DNA from: Bacteroidales bacterium
GTDB lineage: Bacteria; Bacteroidota; Bacteroidia; Bacteroidales; F082
Direction: 5' to 3'
Length of the DNA stretch: 13,790 nt
Assembly (NCBI GenBank): GCA_017508895.1
Contig: JAFWRA010000126.1
Span: forward strand, 1-13,790
Under the pieces are notes generated by a model. It made no database searches. It was not told the DNA's origin and saw only the letters and a program-made list of their open reading frames with translations. Each line of letters begins with the position of its first letter. Position 1 is the stretch's first letter. The translations under genes were made by a program, and so were the position numbers. Shown piece by piece: positions 1-6,700 of this stretch.

Positions 1-382
1 TCCCGAGGAATTCGAACAACTTTTGCTCGCCGCCAGGGAATGCTGGCATGGTTTCCTCCATACACCCAAAAAGTTCCCCATCCTCAATTACTTCTTTATG
101 AATAGTGTCCATCCTTAATGTATCCGGTTGCTGCGCCAAGCCCACTTGGCTTGAAGCCAGCAAACCTACGGAAAGCCCTGCCACCATGGCTGCCTTGCCC
201 ATGCGCTGGCGTTTCTCCAGTTCGCGCTCAAGATAGCGCACTTCGGCCTCGCACTTTGGGCAAGTGCCGAGGCAGTCGCCTTGGTAGGTACATTCCTCAA
301 TGACCAACTTAATGTCGTTTTCCGCCGCAATCTGCTTGCGGATTTCCTTCAGGATTTTGCAGGTTTGCTTTCCTTTTGCCAT
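1..382 (-). CDS. Cys-rich TonB-like membrane protein, partial (C-terminus outside window)
   Basis: An open minus-strand frame runs from ATG at 382 to the window edge, giving 127 residues with no stop. The first ~60 residues are hydrophilic and carry C8 and a tight cluster C31, C37, C41, C44 (ending GTCPKC). A charged ERELEKRQR stretch follows, then one hydrophobic segment at about 62-83. After it comes MPAFPGGEQKLFEFLG (112-127), which resembles the stretch just before the C-terminal domain of many Bacteroidota TonB-type energy transducers (PEFPGG-type motif). I infer a cytoplasmic Cys domain, one inner-membrane anchor and a periplasmic part. The Cys cluster could bind zinc or iron-sulfur, but the sequence does not say which. 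A TAnnTTTG promoter box lies 28 bases upstream, so the gene is probably transcribed apart from the radical SAM gene before it. The TonB assignment rests only on the short motif at the cut end. Confidence 0.8.
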   Translation of the reverse strand, partial: MAKGKQTCKILKEIRKQIAAENDIKLVIEECTYQGDCLGTCPKCEAEVRYLERELEKRQRMGKAAMVAGLSVGLLASSQVGLAQQPDTLRMDTIHKEVIEDGELFGCMEETMPAFPGGEQKLFEFLG

Positions 383-409
383 GGTTATCATTTTTTTGTT
401 TTAACGAGG

Positions 410-417
410 CAAAAATA
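410..417 (-). promoter_or_regulatory. Predicted -7 promoter box for the Cys-rich TonB-like gene
   Basis: Minus-strand TATTTTTG followed by C fits the Bacteroidota -7 consensus TAnnTTTG and lies 28 bases before the ATG at 382. No clear TTTG -33 box is seen at the usual distance; GTTTC near 433-437 is the closest. Confidence 0.5.
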
Positions 418-469
418 CGATTTATTTTAAATGAAACACAGTTTGAAGCGATTTTTTTCAAAGTAATCA

Positions 470-539
470 GGCCCTTCGACGGGCTCAGGGGCCCTACCCT
501 CCTAATTAAAACCAAGGCCCTTGAGCCTATCGAAGGACC
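470..539. repeat. Inverted repeat of dispersed CCTTCGA-GGCTCA type
   Basis: Two 24-base arms (470-493 and 516-539) are inverted copies matching at 20 of 24 positions, separated by 22 bases. Each arm has the core CCTTCGA-NN-GGCTCA, a type of intergenic repeat I know from many bacterial genomes. In RNA, two of the four mismatches become G-U pairs. It lies 8 bases past the stop of the radical SAM gene and upstream of the next promoter, so it could end or stabilise the operon transcript. No T-run follows, so simple intrinsic termination is uncertain. Confidence 0.75.
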
Positions 540-546
540 GACCTCT

Positions 547-1155
547 TTACCTTATTATATAATGGAACTCATCAATATCCATCACACCCATCGATTTAAG
601 GCGTTCGATGCTATTCGCCACATCCTCATCCGTATTGAACTCAGGAATATGAGGAACACGCACTTTGATGCGGTTAGGGTCGCCGTTTTGCAAGAGCCAT
701 TGCAGGTTTTCCAAAACGATGTTGTTCGCCTTGCCCGTGTATGCTTCATAAATCTCGGGATTCATTTCCTTGATGTCGATAATGTAGCCGTCGACGATAG
801 GATCAATGGCTTGAACCGTCGCCAAAGGCACATGGAGGCTGGTTTCGACGACAATCTGCCACTGCCTTCCGCAAAGGTTCCTAAACGCTTGTATGAAAAG
901 CAGTTGCAACAAAGGCTCTCCTCCACCGAAAGTGATGCCGCCATGCGTGGCCAGGAAATACAACTGATCAATTTTCACTTCCTCGAAGAGCAGTTCAGGC
1001 GAATACAAACGGCCTTTTTCAGGCTCCCACGACTGTTTGTTGAGGCAATACTTGCACCGCAAGGGACATCCCGTGAACGCCACCAAAGTGGTGACGCCCT
1101 CACCGTCGGTGGTCAAGCGGTGGCGACTGATGCCGAAGATTTTTGCGGTGGTCAT
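547..1155 (-). CDS. Radical SAM protein, glycyl-radical-activase-like (NrdG/PflA group)
   Basis: This 202-residue protein has the radical SAM cluster motif C30-x3-C34-x2-C37 in GCPLRCKYC and the SAM-binding GGGEP at 77-81. KVRVPHIPEFN and the compact length fit the NrdG/PflA-type activases, which generate a 5'-deoxyadenosyl radical to install a glycyl radical on a partner enzyme. It lacks the extra ferredoxin-like Cys domain found in many other activases. It is shorter than PflA (about 245 residues) and close to NrdG in size. Its ATG overlaps the stop of the upstream DUF5723-like gene as ATGA, so translation is probably coupled. No glycyl radical enzyme (RVxGY-type motif) lies in the window, so the substrate is unknown. 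The fold call is firm; the exact activase role is inferred. Confidence 0.88.
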   Translation of the reverse strand: MTTAKIFGISRHRLTTDGEGVTTLVAFTGCPLRCKYCLNKQSWEPEKGRLYSPELLFEEVKIDQLYFLATHGGITFGGGEPLLQLLFIQAFRNLCGRQWQIVVETSLHVPLATVQAIDPIVDGYIIDIKEMNPEIYEAYTGKANNIVLENLQWLLQNGDPNRIKVRVPHIPEFNTDEDVANSIERLKSMGVMDIDEFHYIIR

Positions 1156-2576
1156 TCCAAATACGCTGGCATTTCCGATTCGTCAATGGTGCGGCGACCT
1201 TCCCTGAAGAGGTTGAAGACGATGCCGACTTGTGCATTGAAACCCTTAGAATTCAACGGATTGAAGCAGCCGATGATATTGTTCGTGGTCAGATAGATGT
1301 TGCAGGTCTCAATCATGGCAGAGAGACCAAGGCCGAAGTTGGCATAGCTCCCAGGCATCATCGTATACGTGGCGCATACGTTGAAATTGTCCCAAAACGA
1401 GCCGCAGTAAGCTAGTGTCAAGGCGGGACGGAAACCGCTACGAAGGAAGCAACCTTGCGCCTGCACACTGAAACGGTTGTGGACATCGAGGTCGTAGTTT
1501 CCACGCAGCAAGAGATTGGTATTCAGAGCTGTATTGTATTTCTCAAGCGGAGAAAACTCCAGCTGGAAATACTGCTTCAAAGTGTCCAGAAACTGCGTGC
1601 GATATGCTTCGTCGGAGGTAATCAGCTGCAGTTGTTCCCAATCCAAACCATTGAAGAGGAAGCTACCATTGTCGTAGAACTGCCCCACATCGTTCACCTC
1701 ACCCTTTATGCTGATGTCGTTTTTCCCCCAATGGATAAAGCCCAAGTCATGAACGGCGGCCACCGCACTGAAACGCTCATCAAAACGATATTCGGCGGCC
1801 AAGTCGATGCCGAAGCCGGGATTGCGGAACAACTCGCCCACGCTGAACGGGCCGTCTTTCATCAGTTTGCCGTCCTTGACGTAAAAAACATTGGGCAACG
1901 AAGTACGGATGGCGATGTTTTCCTCCATACGGAGCGCGTAGGAATCGGCATCGGTGAAAAGCTTGGCGTCGAAAGCATCCGTGATGACGTTACCAGTTCC
2001 AAAAAGCAGCTTGGCCCTACCACCCACCGACAACTGTTCCGTGACATTCAACTGATAGCCCACCGCAAGCTCCTGATACACCTGCGCATTCACGTTCATG
2101 TTGACTTTGACAGGATTGTTCTCACCGACGAAGGCACCATTGCCGTAGCCCAACAACTTAAACAAGCCATCGTTGTATTTCGCATCGGCTTGGGCCTTCA
2201 CCCCATAATTAATGGTAAGCATCCCTTTGTTCAGGCGGCGATACAAGGTGAAAAGGTCTACATTAACGTTTATACCCAAGAAATTCTTCTCTTTCAAGCT
2301 ATTGGCAAGCTTTCTCAGATTATATGTCGCAGGACGGCCTTGAGCATCAAAGTCGAAAAGGTTGTTGTAGCGCAGACCAGTGTTCTGGACATCAAAGCCG
2401 ATATTACCGATGACAAGCGACATGACACTCTCGTAAGGCAAGTCCGTGGCAGGATTGGCCTTCATCTGATAAGGATTCAGCCGCATGAAATCGACGGGCG
2501 ACACCTGTTGCGCCCTAACCGAAACAAATGCAAACAACAAAGCCAAAACGGCTACAAATCTGTATGACTTTTTCAT
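1152..2576 (-). CDS. DUF5723-like outer-membrane beta-barrel protein
   Basis: This 474-residue protein has a typical signal peptide (MKK start, hydrophobic core, likely cleavage after VRA at about residue 22). The mature part starts with a conserved-looking NP-rich segment (RLNPYQMKANPATDLPYE). It continues with alternating hydrophobic/polar strands and glycine-aromatic turns such as ELAVGYQLN and LSVGGRAKLLFG, ending in FGLGLSAMIE and VGIVFNLFR. This matches Bacteroidota outer-membrane barrels annotated DUF5723, which are related in style to PorV/PorP-type proteins. No enzymatic motif is visible, and a structural or transport role in the outer membrane is inferred. Its start overlaps the stop of the preceding lipoprotein gene by one base (TAATG), and its stop overlaps the radical SAM start (ATGA). 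It is therefore embedded in the hutI operon, and with the lipoprotein it may form an envelope complex. Confidence 0.8.
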   Translation of the reverse strand: MKKSYRFVAVLALLFAFVSVRAQQVSPVDFMRLNPYQMKANPATDLPYESVMSLVIGNIGFDVQNTGLRYNNLFDFDAQGRPATYNLRKLANSLKEKNFLGINVNVDLFTLYRRLNKGMLTINYGVKAQADAKYNDGLFKLLGYGNGAFVGENNPVKVNMNVNAQVYQELAVGYQLNVTEQLSVGGRAKLLFGTGNVITDAFDAKLFTDADSYALRMEENIAIRTSLPNVFYVKDGKLMKDGPFSVGELFRNPGFGIDLAAEYRFDERFSAVAAVHDLGFIHWGKNDISIKGEVNDVGQFYDNGSFLFNGLDWEQLQLITSDEAYRTQFLDTLKQYFQLEFSPLEKYNTALNTNLLLRGNYDLDVHNRFSVQAQGCFLRSGFRPALTLAYCGSFWDNFNVCATYTMMPGSYANFGLGLSAMIETCNIYLTTNNIIGCFNPLNSKGFNAQVGIVFNLFREGRRTIDESEMPAYLE

Positions 2577-4108
2577 TATTCCGTTGTTTTGAATTCGACA
2601 ATGCCATTGTATTTCACCCTGGCTTTCATAAACACATCCAATCGCTGTTGGCCATTCAGCACCACATCGTGGGCATCGGTGTCCAACGAATACACCGAAA
2701 TCAACCGGTCGGAACGTAAAAGATTCTCGACCTTCTCTCCCGTCACTTCCAATGTCACCTCAGTGTTTATGGGTTGTCCGTCAAACGAACCATTGATCAG
2801 CCTAGCTTCATCCACGAGGATGCCCGTAATCTGTTCCGTCACCGAATCGTAGGTGAAGAACTGCGCATTCATATTCAGCGGGATAGTGGAAGTGAAAGCC
2901 AACTCCAAAGTCAGTTTTTCAATCTGCTCGGGCTTGCTGACTCCGGAAAGATTCAAAACGGTCGTGTCGATATAACGCACATCGTCGACCGCAAAGTCAA
3001 ACGGAATCTCGGCATCGACCATGACATCGATGACACAGGAATCATTCACCGAAACCAAATCGTTCAGGCCAAAAGGATTCACGGTAAAGCAAGAGACCGC
3101 GAAAACGCCCAATGTGTTAGCGGAAATCTTTCCGTTCAGGCTTTTTTCCAACACCTTGCCAAATTGGAATTGCGTAGGAACATCAACCACCATAGGCTCG
3201 GGACCGAAAATGGAATAAGGCACTGAGGCATCATCGAAGACCCAGGCCGTGTCAACCGTCAAACGGGCTTCCAAATCGAAAGTGTTGCGTTCGTACAAAT
3301 CCAATCGTGCGCCAAACACTTCCAAGGAGCCCGAGACATTTCCCGAAAGCAAATTATAGGTCGTATCAATGGTGTTTCTCGAATCGTAAGCATCCACATA
3401 GCCTGACATCTCCTTGATAGCCAAATTACTACCTGCAATATCAACGTTTAGATACAACTCATTTTCAAGTAAACTCTGCAGTCTTACATAGAGGTCATAA
3501 CTCAAGTCAAGGGTGTTGGCCGTGTCCGTTGAATAATGCAAACCGTCGAGATCAAACTGAATATCGCCTGCGTTGAAATCGAAGTCGAGCACCAAGTCAT
3601 GGCCGTCGGCATCCTTGATGTCGGCAGTACGAATCACCACCTTCTGGATAAGACCGATGTTCGAGTTCAAATTGAAATCAAAATGGCCCGTCTTCATCAC
3701 GGCCTCCATCACATGGATGTTGTCGGACTCAAACGTAACCGTATGGTCGAAATGGAACACCGTGTCGAACGCCTGAGGCAAGACAAAAGGAAAGGGATTC
3801 TCGAACGAAAAACGCTCATGATACTCCAAATCCTTGAATTTCAAAAGATTTTCCCCACTCAATGCACCAAGGTTCTCATAATGGATGCCAAACGACAAAT
3901 CACCATCTTCCGAACAAGTGATAATGCTGTCGATTTTGAACTTCTCTATCATTTCCGACAAGGAAAGCGAGGTTGAACCGATGGGCAGCAGCAACTCGCC
4001 CTCGGCATTCACGCCGTGGACATTACCCGTATCATAATGGTCTTTCTTGCAGGAGGCAAACAACAACGTAGCCAAAGCAAGAACCAAAAACAACTTATTG
4101 TATTTCAT
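2576..4108 (-). CDS. Large beta-rich lipoprotein of unknown function
   Basis: I place the start at ATG 4108, giving 510 residues, because this yields a clean lipoprotein signal: MKYNK, a hydrophobic core, then LLFASC with the lipidated Cys at position 20, followed by KKD. An in-frame ATG at 4135 would add nine residues and run into hutI. The mature protein is acidic and Asp-rich, with many short alternating segments (for example DLVLDFDFNAGDIQFDLDG and FTSTIPLNMNAQFF). Phrases of the form 'V-D-x-E-I-P-F-D-F' and 'S-T-I-P-L-N-M-N' suggest repeated beta-sandwich modules. I recognise no enzyme motif and no named family. The Cys-Lys-Lys-Asp start resembles Bacteroidota signals that send lipoproteins to the cell surface, which is only suggestive. 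It sits 10 bases after hutI and overlaps the next gene, so co-expression with the outer-membrane barrel is very likely. Confidence 0.85.
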   Translation of the reverse strand: MKYNKLFLVLALATLLFASCKKDHYDTGNVHGVNAEGELLLPIGSTSLSLSEMIEKFKIDSIITCSEDGDLSFGIHYENLGALSGENLLKFKDLEYHERFSFENPFPFVLPQAFDTVFHFDHTVTFESDNIHVMEAVMKTGHFDFNLNSNIGLIQKVVIRTADIKDADGHDLVLDFDFNAGDIQFDLDGLHYSTDTANTLDLSYDLYVRLQSLLENELYLNVDIAGSNLAIKEMSGYVDAYDSRNTIDTTYNLLSGNVSGSLEVFGARLDLYERNTFDLEARLTVDTAWVFDDASVPYSIFGPEPMVVDVPTQFQFGKVLEKSLNGKISANTLGVFAVSCFTVNPFGLNDLVSVNDSCVIDVMVDAEIPFDFAVDDVRYIDTTVLNLSGVSKPEQIEKLTLELAFTSTIPLNMNAQFFTYDSVTEQITGILVDEARLINGSFDGQPINTEVTLEVTGEKVENLLRSDRLISVYSLDTDAHDVVLNGQQRLDVFMKARVKYNGIVEFKTTE

Positions 4109-4118
4109 CGTTTTATAC

Positions 4119-5360
4119 TTACACAAACTTACCATTCAGAATCATCTTTGCCACCTTGTTCGCGCCATAATAATACGGCATGAACTCAAGCTGCGTCATC
4201 GGCTGAGTGATGATGAGGTTGGCGAGTTTGCCTTTGGTGATGCTGCCCACCTCGTCGCTCACGCCCATGGCGTAAGCCGTGTTGAGCGTGGTGGCATTCA
4301 GTGCCTCTTCGGGCGTCAAACGATAACGGATGCAGGCCATCGAAAGGATAAGTTGCATATTACCTGAAGGCGAAGTACCGGGGTTGAAGTCGGATGCCAT
4401 GGCTACGGGCAGACCCGAGTCAATCATTTTGCGCGCCGGTGAGAGCGGCAGGTTGAGAAAGAAAGCGCAGCCAGGCAATACGGTCGGCATGGTCTCGGTG
4501 TCTTTCAGGCACTCGATTTCAGCATCACCCATCTGTTCAAGGTGGTCAACGGAGATGGCTCCGTATTTCACACCTACCTGCACACCGCCCGAGATGGCCA
4601 TCTCGTTGGCATGGATTTTCGGTCTCATACCGTATTTGATGCCCGCCATGAGGATGCGTTCCGTGTCCTCGACAGTGAAGAATCCTTGGTCGCAGAACAC
4701 GTCGATGAAGTCTGCCAAATCCTCGGCAGCCACCAAAGGAATCATCTCGTTGATGACCAAATCGACATAATCCTCCTGATGGCCTCGGTATTCCATCGGG
4801 ATGCCATGCGCACCAAGGAAGTTTGACTTGATGGTCAAGGGTGAGTTTTCTTTCAGGCGGCGGATGACGCGGAGCAGTTTCAGCTCACTTTCGGTAGAGA
4901 GGCCGTAACCGCTCTTGATTTCGATGGCACCCGTGCCCATGCGCATCACCTCATCGAGACGTTGTTGGGCCATGTCGTAGAGTTCGTCTACCGATGCCGC
5001 CGCTGTCGCCTTGGCCGAGTTGAGGATGCCTCCTCCCCTCTTGGCGATTTCCTCGTAGCTGAGGCCACGAATCTTGTCGACAAACTCCAGTTCGCGCGAG
5101 TTGGCATAGACCAGGTGCGTGTGCGAGTCGCAGAAAGCAGGCATCACCACACTGCCTTTCACATCGTGAATGCGATGGTTTTCAGCGAGATATTTACGGC
5201 AGGCTTCCGAATCCATCGGGCCATAATCCTCGATTTTCTTACCTTTGATATAGAGGAAAGCGTTTTTGATTCTTCCTGTTTCGGCCATTTCCTTGCCGCG
5301 TTTCAGCAGTCGGCCTTGTTCTTCGATGCCGACGAGTTCCTTGATATTGACGATAAGCAT
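4119..5360 (-). CDS. hutI: Imidazolonepropionase
   Basis: This 413-residue amidohydrolase hydrolyses 4-imidazolone-5-propanoate to N-formimino-L-glutamate, the third step of histidine breakdown, in the cytoplasm. Family hallmarks appear in order: DSHTHLVYANSRE (78-90, metal ligands H80 and H82), EIKSGYG (147-153, substrate loop), AHG with H185, HANE (250-253, metal ligand H250), VDHLE with H273, and SDFNPGTSPS (323-332, metal ligand D324). The length matches full-length HutI and no key residue is missing. It begins the leftward operon, with a TAnnTTTG box 19 bases upstream and divergent from the thioredoxin gene. Unusually, no hutH, hutU or formiminotransferase gene is adjacent; an envelope lipoprotein, a barrel protein and a radical SAM protein follow it instead. 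The other histidine-pathway genes may lie elsewhere on the chromosome. Confidence 0.95.
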   Translation of the reverse strand: MLIVNIKELVGIEEQGRLLKRGKEMAETGRIKNAFLYIKGKKIEDYGPMDSEACRKYLAENHRIHDVKGSVVMPAFCDSHTHLVYANSRELEFVDKIRGLSYEEIAKRGGGILNSAKATAAASVDELYDMAQQRLDEVMRMGTGAIEIKSGYGLSTESELKLLRVIRRLKENSPLTIKSNFLGAHGIPMEYRGHQEDYVDLVINEMIPLVAAEDLADFIDVFCDQGFFTVEDTERILMAGIKYGMRPKIHANEMAISGGVQVGVKYGAISVDHLEQMGDAEIECLKDTETMPTVLPGCAFFLNLPLSPARKMIDSGLPVAMASDFNPGTSPSGNMQLILSMACIRYRLTPEEALNATTLNTAYAMGVSDEVGSITKGKLANLIITQPMTQLEFMPYYYGANKVAKMILNGKFV

Positions 5361-5379
5361 AATTACTTGAAATTTTTGG

Positions 5380-5387
5380 CAAAAGTA
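5380..5387 (-). promoter_or_regulatory. Predicted -7 promoter box for the hutI operon
   Basis: Minus-strand TACTTTTG followed by C fits the Bacteroidota TAnnTTTG box and lies 19 bases before the hutI ATG, implying a very short leader. No convincing -33 TTTG is seen. Confidence 0.5.
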
Positions 5388-5418
5388 AGGAAAAAAAGAC
5401 CATTTGTACGATTTTTGC

Positions 5419-5426
5419 TATTTTTG
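5419..5426 (+). promoter_or_regulatory. Predicted -7 promoter box for the thioredoxin-wbqC unit
   Basis: TATTTTTG followed by T fits TAnnTTTG and lies 20 bases before the ATG at 5447. A TTTG at 5403-5406 is only 12 bases upstream, too near for a standard -33 element. The 86-base gap therefore carries back-to-back promoters for hutI and this unit. Confidence 0.5.
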
Positions 5427-5446
5427 TCCCCGAAAATCGAATCAAT

Positions 5447-5884
5447 ATGAGAAAAACCATCTTACTCGCCATGGTCATTTTGGCGACTGCCTTCACGGCT
5501 AACGCACAAGACAAAAAAGAAGAATCAAAAGTCAAGCAACTGACTTATAAGGAGTTCACCAAGAAAGTCTGGGATTTCGAGAAAGACCCGAGCACCTTTG
5601 TTTATAAAGGCAAACTCCCTGCTGTCATCGACTTCTATGCCGACTGGTGCGGCCCTTGCCGCCGTGTGGCACCTATTATGGAGAAGATGGCAGAGGAATA
5701 TGATGGCAAGTTACTCGTTTACAAGATTAACGTCGACCAAGAGAAGGACCTTGCCTCTGCATTTCAGGTGAAAAGCATTCCCATGGTGCTCTTCATCCCC
5801 ATGGAAGGCCAGCCGATGATGCAGGTCGGGGCCATGCAAGAGGCTGAATACAAAAAGGTCGTCGAGGAGCAACTGATTAAATGA
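5447..5884 (+). CDS. Exported thioredoxin-fold protein
   Basis: This 145-residue protein begins with a signal peptide (MRKTILL, hydrophobic core, likely cleavage after ANA at residue 20), so it should act in the periplasm. The thioredoxin domain covers about 50-145. It has the active site WCGPC at 67-71 inside FYADWCGPCRR, and the cis-proline P112 in KSIPMV opposite it. These are the features of a functional dithiol-disulfide oxidoreductase. The WCGPC sequence is that of classical reducing thioredoxins rather than DsbA. A partner reductase or membrane electron donor is not in the window. The gene heads a two-gene unit: its TGA overlaps the start of the WbqC-like gene (ATGA). It is divergent from hutI and has its own promoter box. 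The precise substrates are unknown. Confidence 0.93.
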   Translation: MRKTILLAMVILATAFTANAQDKKEESKVKQLTYKEFTKKVWDFEKDPSTFVYKGKLPAVIDFYADWCGPCRRVAPIMEKMAEEYDGKLLVYKINVDQEKDLASAFQVKSIPMVLFIPMEGQPMMQVGAMQEAEYKKVVEEQLIK

Positions 5885-6483
5885 CACTTTTCACCACAGC
5901 CTATTTCCCGAGCATCAGCTACATGGCGCGTTTTCTGCAAGAGGACGCGCCTGTCATTGAAGTGTGGGAGACTTACCACAAGCAGACCTACCGCAACCGC
6001 TGCCGTGTGATGACAGCCAATGGAGTGGAAAGTCTGAGTGTACCCGTAGTGAAAGTCAACGGCAACCACACCATGACCAAGGACATGGCCATCAGTCCCA
6101 TCGAGCCTTGGCAGCACATCCACAGCCGTTGTTTGGAGTCGGCTTATAAAGCCGCGCCTTATTTCGATCACTATTACGATTATCTGCGCCCCATCTTCGA
6201 AAACCATTTCGAGCGCCTCATCGACTTGAACGACGCGGCTTTGCAAGCGGTGTTGAAGATGCTGAAGGTCAAGAAGGAAATCGTTCACACGACGGATTAT
6301 GTCCGCGAGGCGGAGGACGACTTGCGCGAGGCTTTCAGCCCGAAAAAAATCAATGAAAACGGTTGTTTTCCTGAGTATTACCAAGTTTTCAGCACCAAGT
6401 TCCCTTTTGCGCCCGATTTGAGTGTGTTGGACTTGGTGTTTAACGAGGGGCCGGAGGCGATGGAGTATTTGAGGATGGTTTAG
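5881..6483 (+). CDS. WbqC-like family protein
   Basis: This 200-residue protein matches the WbqC-like family through AYFPSISYMARF at 7-18, a YRNRCRV segment (37-43), SVPVVK (53-58), the I-P-WQHIHSRCLESAYK block (74-90, with 'AAPYFDHYYDYL' right after), and a C-terminal LDLVFNEGPEAMEYL. WbqC was named from an O-antigen cluster, and its biochemical function is not settled. In Bacteroidota the family occurs widely outside such clusters. No signal peptide or membrane segment is seen, so it is probably cytoplasmic. It is translationally coupled to the exported thioredoxin by an ATGA overlap. The length fits the family, and the stop is followed within five bases by a hairpin. Confidence 0.88.
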   Translation: MTLFTTAYFPSISYMARFLQEDAPVIEVWETYHKQTYRNRCRVMTANGVESLSVPVVKVNGNHTMTKDMAISPIEPWQHIHSRCLESAYKAAPYFDHYYDYLRPIFENHFERLIDLNDAALQAVLKMLKVKKEIVHTTDYVREAEDDLREAFSPKKINENGCFPEYYQVFSTKFPFAPDLSVLDLVFNEGPEAMEYLRMV

Positions 6484-6485
6484 TT

Positions 6486-6504
6486 AGATTCCCTTCGGGA
6501 AATC
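6486..6504 (+). terminator. Hairpin after the WbqC-like gene (possible terminator)
   Basis: ATTCCC-TTC-GGGAA can form a short stem directly after the stop at 6483. It lacks a T-run, so it may act as a transcript-end stabiliser or be a small dispersed repeat. An exact 14-base inverted copy lies at 6621-6634. Confidence 0.45.
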
Positions 6505-6634
6505 GAAGAATCAACGAAGTTAATGGAGTTAGCGTTTAAGTAATATTGCGGCGGCATGAAGAATCTACTTAATAGTAAACGCTCGTTGCCGCCGCTTTAA
6601 TACACACATCCGATTTTCCATTCCCGAAGGGAAT
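6488..6634. repeat. Segment bounded by exact 14-bp inverted repeats with interleaved internal inverted repeats
   Basis: The ends 6488-6501 (ATTCCCTTCGGGAA) and 6621-6634 are perfect reverse complements, and each is itself a hairpin. Inside, AGCGTTTA (6531-6538) pairs with TAAACGCT (6576-6583), and GCGGCGGCA (6548-6556) pairs with TGCCGCCGC (6587-6595). The order of the arms is interleaved, so both stems together would make an H-type pseudoknot. TAAGTA/TACTTA (6537-6542/6566-6571) can extend the first stem. No coding frame of note lies within it. It may be a structured RNA, a small non-coding repeat element, or two independent hairpins that compete. Confidence 0.6.
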
Positions 6635-6660
6635 TTATTCACATTATTGACTCGCTTCGC

Positions 6661-6691
6661 GTCATTGCGAGGAGGAACGACGAGGCAATCC
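6661..6691. repeat. Dispersed GTCATTGCGAGG-type intergenic repeat
   Basis: GTCATTGCGAGG ... GAGGCAATCCTG belongs to a repeat type seen between genes in many unrelated bacteria (recalled, not searched). ATTGC at 6664-6668 pairs with GCAAT at 6685-6689, so it can form an imperfect hairpin. It lies 9 bases past the hipA stop and could mark the end of the hipBA transcript. Confidence 0.7.
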
Positions 6692-6700
6692 TGAAAACAA

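Noticed and set aside
376..1296. Long plus-strand open frame opposite the radical SAM gene
   Set aside because: The minus strand carries a clear radical SAM protein here; the plus frame is antisense, has no recognisable motif, and crosses a promoter and a repeat.
1455..2567. 370-codon plus-strand open frame opposite the DUF5723-like gene
   Set aside because: Its composition is a mirror of the barrel gene; no signal peptide or family motif, while the minus frame has a signal peptide and overlapping operon junctions.
4109..4135. Upstream ATG at 4135 for the large lipoprotein
   Set aside because: It would lie inside hutI and place nine extra residues before a proper lipoprotein signal; ATG 4108 is preferred.
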